A DNA stretch of 5,320 nucleotides from JBGSLN01 sp041740675 (lineage in GTDB: Bacteria; Pseudomonadota; Gammaproteobacteria; JBGSLN01). This document shows, piece by piece, positions 1 through 5,320 of this stretch. The stretch spans positions 1-5,320 of the forward strand of contig JBGSLN010000050.1 of assembly GCA_041740675.1 (NCBI GenBank), read 5' to 3'. The notes beneath the pieces were generated by a model. That model did not search any database. It was not told the DNA's origin and saw only the letters and a program-made list of their open reading frames with translations. The translations under genes were made by a program, and so were the position numbers. Positions within the stretch are counted from its first letter, which is position 1; each line of letters starts with the position of its first letter.

Positions 1-71
1 GATTGAAGCAGAAGTTCATTAAAGTTTATTTTTTACGCTTAAATTTTTGAAGCTATTAAAACACTTACAGC

Positions 72-80
72 TGGTATAAA
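72..80 (+). promoter_or_regulatory. Extended -10 promoter candidate for pepE
   Basis: The sequence TGG followed by TATAAA (75-80) is a good extended -10 element (TGn plus five of six matches to TATAAT). No convincing -35 box lies 16-18 bases upstream, which extended -10 promoters can tolerate. Transcription would start near base 87, leaving a leader of about 30-40 bases before the pepE start. This is a pattern match only. Confidence 0.45.
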
Positions 81-85
81 TTTAA

Positions 86-97
86 TATGCGCGCATA
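86..97. promoter_or_regulatory. 12-bp perfect palindrome at the pepE transcription start (operator candidate)
   Basis: TATGCGCGCATA is a perfect 12-bp palindrome with a GC-rich core inside very AT-rich surroundings. It begins six bases after the -10 candidate, so it covers the expected +1 position. This is where a dimeric repressor would block transcription. No known regulator site is recognised, and a chance palindrome cannot be excluded. Confidence 0.3.
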
Positions 98-125
98 CAG
101 TTTAAAAAAATAACTAATGTATAAA

Positions 126-818
126 ATGAAACTACTTTTATTGAGTAACTCAAAGATTCCTAATCAACCAGTTCTAGAACATGCACTACCCTGGATACGA
201 GATCATTTTAAAGGTGCAAGGACAATTTTATTTATTCCTTATGCATTAGGAGATCATGATAGATATGCCACATTTATCATAAGTGCTTTTGATAAAATTG
301 GGATTAAAGTTATTTCTGCACATACGAGTGAAAATCCAGTTGAATTATTAGATCAAGTGGATGGAATTTTTATTGGTGGAGGAAATACTTTTAGGCTGTT
401 ATGTAAACTTCGCAACACAGGGCTAATTGAAGCGATATCGGAAAAAGTAAAAGCTGGAATGCCCTATATGGGATCGAGCGCTGGCACTAACGTTGCCTGT
501 CCTACCATCAAAACAACCAATGATATGCCAATAGTTTTTCCTTTTTCTTTCGATGCCTTGAATTTAGTTAATTTTCAAATTAACCCACATTACCTTGACC
601 CCGATCCCACTTCTAACCATATGGGAGAAACACGTGAAGAAAGAATTATGCAATTTCATGAAGAAAACTCAACTCCGGTGATAGGTATACGTGAAGGAAC
701 AGCTTTAAAAATAACGAATGGGAATATCGAACTTTTAGGTCATAAAACCGCACGTGTTTTCCAAAAAGGCCAACCAGCTATTGAAGTGGAACCAGGTATT
801 GTGAAACTAGATTGTTGA
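126..818 (+). CDS. pepE: Dipeptidase E (alpha-aspartyl dipeptidase), peptidase family S51
   Basis: Cytoplasmic serine peptidase that hydrolyses dipeptides with an N-terminal aspartate (Asp-Xaa) during peptide turnover. The protein aligns from memory with E. coli PepE along its whole length: start MKLLLLSNS, a GGGNTFRLL loop, the nucleophile motif SSAGTN, then CPTIKTTNDMPIV, FDALNL, QINPH and GETREERI. Counted from the start at 126, the expected catalytic triad is Ser118, Asp133 and His155, all present with the E. coli spacing (120/135/157). Length is 230 residues against 229 in E. coli. An in-frame ATG at 117 would add three residues (MYK). I prefer 126 because it gives the conserved family N-terminus, but neither start has a clear Shine-Dalgarno sequence, so translation may be weak or depend on the A-rich leader. 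It stands alone, with 265 bases to the next firm gene. Confidence 0.93.
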   Translation: MKLLLLSNSKIPNQPVLEHALPWIRDHFKGARTILFIPYALGDHDRYATFIISAFDKIGIKVISAHTSENPVELLDQVDGIFIGGGNTFRLLCKLRNTGLIEAISEKVKAGMPYMGSSAGTNVACPTIKTTNDMPIVFPFSFDALNLVNFQINPHYLDPDPTSNHMGETREERIMQFHEENSTPVIGIREGTALKITNGNIELLGHKTARVFQKGQPAIEVEPGIVKLDC

Positions 819-819
819 T

Positions 820-930
820 GTGGCGGTGGTTTCTAACAATACTACTTCTCAACCTAATATTTACGATGATAATGTATCTAAAAAAGTTCCTGTTGAGCCT
901 AAAGTAAAAGCAAAATTGTGGTCAGATTAA
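820..930 (+). pseudogene. Possible remnant of a gene 3' end (36 codons, polar)
   Basis: This frame opens just after the pepE stop and ends at TAA 928-930. It reads as a polar, lysine-rich C-terminal-like peptide ending KVPVEPKVKAKLWSD. Its codons look like those of the neighbouring genes: third positions are mostly A or T and there are no rare codons. The only start codons are GTGs at 820 and 826 with no ribosome binding site, and a TAG blocks the frame upstream at 808-810. A truncated gene tail left by rearrangement is the simplest reading. A second frame over the same DNA starts with an ATG overlapping the pepE stop (818-907) and encodes 29 mostly hydrophobic residues. At most one of the two is likely to be meaningful. 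I recognise no family for either. Confidence 0.25.
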
Positions 931-961
931 GAGAAAGTATTAACTTTTATAGTTAGATACT

Positions 962-1000
962 AAACGATATCACCCTTTACAGAAATCGTTTTCAAATTTT
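962..1000 (+). terminator. Weak Rho-independent terminator candidate upstream of gcvPA
   Basis: A perfect 7-bp stem, AAACGAT (962-968) with ATCGTTT (985-991), encloses a 16-base loop and runs into a T-rich stretch interrupted by CAAA. Position fits the end of the pepE transcript. The stem is AT-rich and the loop long, so termination would be inefficient. Confidence 0.3.
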
Positions 1001-1007
1001 TGTTTCA

Positions 1008-1036
1008 TTGCGAAATTTCATTAAATAGGCTAAAAT
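1008..1036 (+). promoter_or_regulatory. Sigma70-like promoter candidate for gcvPA
   Basis: TTGCGA (1008-1013, four of six matches to TTGACA) and TAAAAT (1031-1036, five of six to TATAAT) are separated by the optimal 17 bases. Transcription would start near 1043, giving a leader of about 40 bases to the gcvPA start. The placement is what would be expected for an independent promoter of the P-protein genes. Confidence 0.5.
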
Positions 1037-1041
1037 TTCGC
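1010..1041. promoter_or_regulatory. Perfect 9-bp inverted repeat overlapping the gcvPA promoter
   Basis: GCGAAATTT (1010-1018) is repeated in inverted form as AAATTTCGC (1033-1041) with 14 bases between. The left arm covers most of the -35 box and the right arm most of the -10 box. The arm centres lie 23 bases apart, close to two helical turns, so a dimeric regulator could bind both on one DNA face. No T tract follows, which argues against a terminator. No glycine riboswitch core is seen in the leader. Confidence 0.4.
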
Positions 1042-1083
1042 CATCTATCTAATGTACTCAACGCTTTCAATGGAGAAAGTCAT

Positions 1084-2496
1084 ATGGCATTTATCCCACA
1101 TAGTTCCGACGATATTAAACAAATGTTAACCGCCATTGGAGTGAATTCAGTAGAAGAATTATTTGATGAAATTCCTGAAACTCTTCGGGCAAAAGGCTTA
1201 GATAAAGCTAAAGTTCCCGCAGCAATTTCTGAAATGCAAGCTAAACGTGAGTTCAGTGAAATTGCTTTAAAGGATCATATTCAATTGAATTTTATTGGAG
1301 CAGGTGCGTATGAACATCATATTCCTGCCGCAGTGTGGGAAATTGTTGGTAGAGGCGAGTTTTTAACTGCATATACACCTTATCAAGCAGAGGCTAGTCA
1401 AGGAACTTTGCAGGTTATTTATGAATATCAAACCATGATGACGCGATTGCTAGGCATGGAAGTTTCAAATGCGTCAATGTACGATGGTGCGAGTGCATTA
1501 GCAGAAGCAGTTCTGATGGCAGTTAGACTGAATCGTAAATCAACTTCACGCAAGGTGTTAATTCCTCAGAATTTACAGCCAAGTTACCTTAGAACACTAA
1601 AAACCATTGTAAAAAACCAGCAAATTGAATTAATAGAAGTGCCATTCTGCCAGAAAACAGGAACAACACTCTTTAGTGAATTAAAGAAATATTCAGAGGA
1701 TCACATCACAGCTGTCGTAATTGCCCAACCTAATTTTTTCGGCACAATTGAAGATGTTGATGCAATCACAACCTGGGCACATCAAAAAAATGCATTGGTC
1801 ATTGGTTGCGTGAATCCATTGGCGATGACAATTTTAAAAGAACCTGGTCTTTGGGGTGATGTAGGCGCAGACATTGCATGTGGCTCTGCACAATGTTTTG
1901 GTGTGCCACTTGCTTCAGGTGGTCCTTATATTGGTTTTATGTGTTGTAAACAAGAACATGTACGACAAATGCCAGGGCGGATTGTTGGACGTACAGTTGA
2001 TTTAGATGGAAAACAGGGATTTACTTTGACTTTACAAGCTCGAGAACAACATATTCGTCGAGCGAAAGCCACCTCCAATATTTGTACCAATCAGGGTTTA
2101 TTAATGACCGCAGCAACGATTCATCTCAGTTTATTAGGTGCTGAAGGCTTAACCCAAGTTGCAAAAATATCACATCAACGTACAAAAGAACTTGCAGAAA
2201 AATTAACGACTATTGACGAAGTTGAATTAGTGTTTGCAAAACCATTTTTTCATGAAATTGTGTTGAAGTTGCCTGTAAATGCAAAAATAGTTTTAAATGA
2301 AATGGCACAATTAGGAGTTCAAGCAGGCTTTGCTCTTGCCGATGATTATCCTATTTTAAACAATTGTATTTTAGTATGTGCCACTGAAACTAAAACCAAT
2401 GCTGATTTAAATGTGTATAAGCAAAAATTAGAAGAGGTGATAGTGAAATTAAAAAAGTCTAAAACTACTAATCAAGTGAACGCTGCCTTAGTGTAA
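1084..2496 (+). CDS. gcvPA: Glycine dehydrogenase (decarboxylating) subunit 1, P-protein alpha subunit
   Basis: One half of the split P-protein of the glycine cleavage system. With GcvPB it forms the PLP-dependent enzyme that decarboxylates glycine and loads the aminomethyl group onto lipoyl-GcvH in the cytoplasm. The 470 residues cover the full family length (usually about 440-460). Recognisable landmarks in order: N-terminus MAFIPHSSDD with MLTAIGV and ELFDEIP (1-31), GAGAYEHHIP (72-81), TAYTPYQAEASQGTLQ (95-110), SMYDGASALAEA (131-142), a GSAQCFGVPLASGGPYIGF loop (267-285), then MPGRIVGRTVD and EQHIRRAKATSNICTNQ (296-337). The open frame extends back to a TTG at 1000, but ATG 1084 is the right start. 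It gives the family N-terminus and has GGAG (1072-1075) eight bases upstream, and the longer version would cover the promoter candidate. The next gene begins 15 bases after the stop and is not gcvPB as usual. Confidence 0.95.
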   Translation: MAFIPHSSDDIKQMLTAIGVNSVEELFDEIPETLRAKGLDKAKVPAAISEMQAKREFSEIALKDHIQLNFIGAGAYEHHIPAAVWEIVGRGEFLTAYTPYQAEASQGTLQVIYEYQTMMTRLLGMEVSNASMYDGASALAEAVLMAVRLNRKSTSRKVLIPQNLQPSYLRTLKTIVKNQQIELIEVPFCQKTGTTLFSELKKYSEDHITAVVIAQPNFFGTIEDVDAITTWAHQKNALVIGCVNPLAMTILKEPGLWGDVGADIACGSAQCFGVPLASGGPYIGFMCCKQEHVRQMPGRIVGRTVDLDGKQGFTLTLQAREQHIRRAKATSNICTNQGLLMTAATIHLSLLGAEGLTQVAKISHQRTKELAEKLTTIDEVELVFAKPFFHEIVLKLPVNAKIVLNEMAQLGVQAGFALADDYPILNNCILVCATETKTNADLNVYKQKLEEVIVKLKKSKTTNQVNAALV

Positions 2497-2511
2497 TAAT
2501 ATGGAGTAATC

Positions 2512-4038
2512 ATGACACCAGGTAGAGTTGAATCAATCAAATTGAATAGCGCAGCATACGATCGACTTAGTTTGAATGAAAAAATTGCGGTATTTAATCG
2601 TGAGGTTCATCAGTTTGAGGATGAACAGCAACGACAAATTGCAACAATTTGGGAAAAAATTAATACCGAATATATTGATACTGGAAAACTGTCTGCATTA
2701 AGAAGTGCACGGATAAAAAATGGCTTTGCCCAGGCATTCGTAAATCTACAAAAAATGATGACGGCTGAAACTTTATATGAAGCTGAATTATATCGCCAGA
2801 GCTATATCAAAGCATTAGAATTAGTGAAAACACCCCGGCGAAGATTTATTATGTTGCAAAGCCAATCATTAGGATTGGCACATGATGCGGCGGATGTGAA
2901 GGCAAAAATAGCTGAAGTAGAGAAAGAGTTATTAAATTTAAAATCTTTATATAGTACTGACGAGCAAGCAATTTTTGATAATGCGCATAGAGAATTAACA
3001 GGAATGATGCAAATTAAAGATGCTAAACTTTTTGCATCTAAGAAAAAACAATTTTTAAATAGTTTGGCAGATATTCATGAACGGGCACATCAACGTACAA
3101 TAATAGAAAAAAGTTGTGAAGAAGATATAGAAAAAGTGATCGAAAGGGGCCAAGCCATTTTTAATGCAAGATCTTCCTATTTAGAAGATAAAAATCACTG
3201 GATGAGTCGTGCAAGTAATATCGCAGAAAAAAGTTGGGTTGGTGCTGGTGTAGGATTGGGTGCGGTGGCAGTGCTAACTGTTGTGGGGGCGGTGCTGGTG
3301 GCGCCAGTTACCGCATTTGCTCTAGGTGTTGTTGGCGCTGGCTATGGTGCAGTGGATTTAGCGCGAACTGTGGGTTCAACTGTCACTAAAGAAACCACGG
3401 CAAAATTGGGTGAAAGAGAAATTACTAACCCGAAACAATCATGGAAAGATAAAGCAAAAAATTTTGCAAAAAAAGCTATACCAATTGCCCTCTGTGTTGC
3501 TGGTGTTGCTTTAGGCGTAGCAGCTATCATAGCTACGGGTGGTGTAGCAGGAATTGCATTAGCAGTTGCAGGTATTGCAATCACAGCGATTGGTGTTGGA
3601 CAGATGGCCTACGAAAAATATCAAGAAAGAAAAGAGATTTTAGAAATGCAGCAGCAACATAAAGAAATTAACGAATCTTTCGATAGTAGGGCAGAAGAAT
3701 TATTACATAAAATCCAAACTAATGTACCTGATGAAGATCGAGATAATTCTATAAAAGAAGAGATGCGGTTGTTAGCAGGGCATAAATTGACGGCAAAGGA
3801 TATTGAATCAATGAAAACAGCAGCAACTTTAGATAAAGTTGCGCAACAACAAAAAGAAGCGAATGCAATAAAAGATATTAACAAAAAAGAACTTGAAGTC
3901 AGTAAAGATAGTTTGGACACTGTACCTGATAATGAATCAGAAGAAGGAGAAGGGGGTGAGGCAGAAGGTGGAGCAACAAGAGGTGATAACATAGATTCGT
4001 CTAAAGATGATGACAAGGCCCCTACATTGATACCCTAA
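2512..4038 (+). CDS. Unrecognised 508-residue protein with two hydrophobic hairpins and an acidic C-terminal tail
   Basis: I do not recognise a family. The ATG at 2512 has GGAG (2503-2506) five bases upstream, and the gene starts 15 bases after gcvPA, so co-transcription is very likely. There is no signal peptide. Residues 1-235 are charged and look helical, with coiled-coil-like stretches around 25-50, 125-145 and 185-215. Two long Gly/Ala/Val-rich hydrophobic segments follow, about 242-284 and 322-365. Each is long enough to cross a membrane twice and is rich in small residues at short spacing. A basic 20-30-residue linker with many Lys joins them. Residues 366-460 are again charged and helical, rich in Gln, Glu and Lys. 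The last 35 residues are disordered and acidic (SEEGEGGEAEGG, then SSKDDDK) and end TLIP. A large helical membrane protein with an acidic tail and a Leu at -3 resembles substrates of Dot/Icm type IV secretion in Legionella and Coxiella. That is inference from architecture only. Codon use looks like that of its neighbours and the frame is intact. Confidence 0.85.
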   Translation: MTPGRVESIKLNSAAYDRLSLNEKIAVFNREVHQFEDEQQRQIATIWEKINTEYIDTGKLSALRSARIKNGFAQAFVNLQKMMTAETLYEAELYRQSYIKALELVKTPRRRFIMLQSQSLGLAHDAADVKAKIAEVEKELLNLKSLYSTDEQAIFDNAHRELTGMMQIKDAKLFASKKKQFLNSLADIHERAHQRTIIEKSCEEDIEKVIERGQAIFNARSSYLEDKNHWMSRASNIAEKSWVGAGVGLGAVAVLTVVGAVLVAPVTAFALGVVGAGYGAVDLARTVGSTVTKETTAKLGEREITNPKQSWKDKAKNFAKKAIPIALCVAGVALGVAAIIATGGVAGIALAVAGIAITAIGVGQMAYEKYQERKEILEMQQQHKEINESFDSRAEELLHKIQTNVPDEDRDNSIKEEMRLLAGHKLTAKDIESMKTAATLDKVAQQQKEANAIKDINKKELEVSKDSLDTVPDNESEEGEGGEAEGGATRGDNIDSSKDDDKAPTLIP

Positions 4039-4059
4039 AAATATGTTTTGTTAAAATTT

Positions 4060-4088
4060 ATTCCTCGTGACTTGCCTTGAGGAGTTTT
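4060..4088 (+). terminator. Weak hairpin in the spacer before gcvPB (attenuator or terminator candidate)
   Basis: ATTCCTC (4060-4066) can pair with GAGGAGT (4079-4085), seven pairs including one G-U, around a 12-base loop, followed by TTT. It lies 22 bases after the stop of the unknown gene and about 40 bases before gcvPB. It is too weak for a strong stop but could reduce read-through or mark an mRNA processing point between the two genes. Confidence 0.25.
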
Positions 4089-4126
4089 AATTGCTTATTA
4101 ATTCTATAAATTATTTGAGGAAAACC

Positions 4127-5320
4127 ATGGTTATATTTGAACAATCACGTCCTGGTCGTAAAGCGGAAGCACAATGGTCAGTGGAACAAATTGATTTAGC
4201 TGATTTTCCAAAATCAGCGTTACGTACAACCAAACCAATGTTGCCTGAAGTTTCTGAGCTGCAAGCAGTACGACATTACACTAATTTATCGAAGAAGAAT
4301 TTCAGCATTGATACTCATTTTTATCCTCTAGGATCGTGCACTATGAAATACAATCCTCGTGGGGTACATCGGATTGCTATGTTAGAAGATTTTCTAAATC
4401 ATCATCCTTATGCTCTTGAACAAAATAGCCAAGGTTATATGTATTGTGCATATCAATTGCAAGAAATCTTAAAAGAAGTCTCAGGAATGAAAGCAGTATC
4501 ACTAGTGCCTATGGCAGGTGCACATGGCGAATTTGCTGGTGTTGCTATGATTAAAGCTTATCATTTAGACCGGGGTGATTTAGAACGTGATGAAATTTTA
4601 GTGCCTGATGCGGCACATGGTACAAATCCAGCTACTGCCGTGCAGTGTGGTTTTAAAGTTAAAGAAATTCCTACGAAACCAAATGGTGATGTGGATATTG
4701 AAGCATTAAAAATGGCAGTAGGCCCTAAAACAGCGGGTATTATGTTAACTAATCCTTCTACATTAGGTGTGTTTGAACGTAGCATCAAAGAAATTGCTGA
4801 AATTGTCCATAAAGCAGGAGGATTGCTTTATTATGATGGAGCAAATTTAAATGCTATTTTAGGTCGGGTTAAACCAGGCGACATGGGCTTTGATGTGATG
4901 CATATGAATTTACACAAAACCTTTGCGACCCCACATGGGGGTGGCGGTCCTGGTGCAGGTCCGGTAGCAGTGAGTGAACGTTTAGTACCTTATTTGCCGA
5001 CACCAATGGTTGGGCAAAATGCTGAAGGCTATTTTTGGTTGACTGAAAAGCATTATCCTAAAACCATTGGGGTGATGTCGGGATTTATGGGTAATGCAGG
5101 GATATTATTACGCGCTTATATTTATGCAAGAATGTTAGGCAATGAAGGGTTACAAAAAGTTTCTGAGATTGCCACATTAAATGCAAATTATTTAATGAAG
5201 CGTTTACAAAAAGTAGGTTTCACACTTGCATTTCCTGAACGTCGCGCAAGTCATGAATTTATTATTACATTGAAAAAAGAAGCCAAAGATTATGGTATTA
5301 CTGCAACAGATTTTGCAAAA
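4127..5320 (+). CDS. gcvPB: Glycine dehydrogenase (decarboxylating) subunit 2, P-protein beta subunit (3' end outside window)
   Basis: Catalytic partner of GcvPA; this half carries the lysine that binds PLP. The window holds 398 uninterrupted codons of a family that is usually about 480-490 residues, so roughly 85-90 residues lie beyond base 5320. The ATG at 4127 is preceded by GAGG (4117-4120) at six bases and gives a family-like start (MVIFEQSRPGRKA). Landmarks: THFYPLGSCTMKYNPR (63-78), the MAGAHGEFAG loop (129-138), VPDAAHGTNPATA (159-171), TNPSTLGVFE (208-217), YYDGANLNAILG (235-246), and HMNLHKTFATPHGGGGPG (259-276), where Lys264 is the expected Schiff-base lysine. All key motifs are intact, so the enzyme should be functional. 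It is separated from gcvPA by the 508-residue unknown gene and an 88-base spacer. I found no convincing separate promoter, so it probably depends on read-through from the gcvPA promoter. Confidence 0.95.
   Translation, partial: MVIFEQSRPGRKAEAQWSVEQIDLADFPKSALRTTKPMLPEVSELQAVRHYTNLSKKNFSIDTHFYPLGSCTMKYNPRGVHRIAMLEDFLNHHPYALEQNSQGYMYCAYQLQEILKEVSGMKAVSLVPMAGAHGEFAGVAMIKAYHLDRGDLERDEILVPDAAHGTNPATAVQCGFKVKEIPTKPNGDVDIEALKMAVGPKTAGIMLTNPSTLGVFERSIKEIAEIVHKAGGLLYYDGANLNAILGRVKPGDMGFDVMHMNLHKTFATPHGGGGPGAGPVAVSERLVPYLPTPMVGQNAEGYFWLTEKHYPKTIGVMSGFMGNAGILLRAYIYARMLGNEGLQKVSEIATLNANYLMKRLQKVGFTLAFPERRASHEFIITLKKEAKDYGITATDFAK

Noticed and set aside
2..22. Possible last six codons of an upstream gene (IEAEVH, stop at 20-22)
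   Set aside because: Too short to support from this window alone.
37..53. GCTTAAA...TTTGAAGC hairpin as a terminator of an upstream gene
   Set aside because: The stem needs a bulged G and no T tract follows it on the + strand.
1000..1083. N-terminal extension of GcvPA from a TTG start
   Set aside because: It has no ribosome binding site, is not part of the family N-terminus and would overlap the promoter candidate; ATG 1084 has a good GGAG.
960..1083. Glycine riboswitch before gcvPA
   Set aside because: No conserved riboswitch core or tandem aptamer is visible, and the leader after the promoter candidate is only about 40 bases.
3342..3584. Open frame on the minus strand inside the unknown gene
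   Set aside because: It is the complement of the Gly/Ala-rich hydrophobic block; its Ala/Pro/Thr-rich composition is a by-product of that and it has no family likeness.
3621..4016. Minus-strand open frame of 131 residues, Ser-rich
   Set aside because: It mirrors the Glu/Asp/Lys-rich C-terminal part of the unknown protein; the runs of Ser and Leu are low-complexity shadows and the + strand gene has the ribosome binding site and operon position.
4105..4110. TATAAA as a -10 box for a separate gcvPB promoter
   Set aside because: No acceptable -35 box at 16-19 bases, and the start would fall on the gcvPB ribosome binding site.
4561..4788. Minus-strand open frame of 75 residues
   Set aside because: It lies wholly within the conserved, clearly coding part of gcvPB.

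Overview
The window is AT-rich (under 40% GC by eye) and every convincing gene lies on the + strand. It holds four substantial genes: a PepE-type dipeptidase, the two halves of a split glycine decarboxylase (P-protein subunits 1 and 2), and between those halves a 508-residue protein I do not recognise. The split GcvPA/GcvPB form, the low GC, and an effector-like architecture in the unknown protein would fit a host-associated gammaproteobacterium such as a member of the Legionellales. That assignment is an inference; no marker gene here proves it.

Layout. Bases 1-116 are a leader region with an extended -10 promoter candidate and a 12-bp perfect palindrome at the expected transcription start. 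pepE follows (start most likely 126, end 818). Bases 819-1083 are mostly non-coding. They hold a short open stretch (820-930) that may be the decayed tail of a gene, a weak terminator-like hairpin (962-991), and a sigma70-like promoter (1008-1036) whose two boxes are overlapped by the arms of a perfect 9-bp inverted repeat. gcvPA runs 1084-2496 and is complete. Only 15 bases later, with its own Shine-Dalgarno, the unknown gene starts (2512-4038). An 88-base spacer with a weak hairpin leads to gcvPB (4127 to beyond the window end).

How the genes fit together. GcvPA and GcvPB assemble into the PLP-dependent P-protein that decarboxylates glycine and passes the aminomethyl group to the lipoyl arm of GcvH. 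They are needed in equal amounts and their genes are usually adjacent. Here a large predicted membrane protein sits between them in the same orientation and probably in the same transcript. It has a coiled-coil-like N-terminal half, two Gly/Ala-rich hydrophobic hairpins, and an acidic Glu-rich C-terminal tail. It is the most interesting item in the window. The other cleavage-system genes (gcvT, gcvH) are not seen here, so the gcvPA promoter probably drives gcvPA, the unknown gene and at least part of gcvPB expression.
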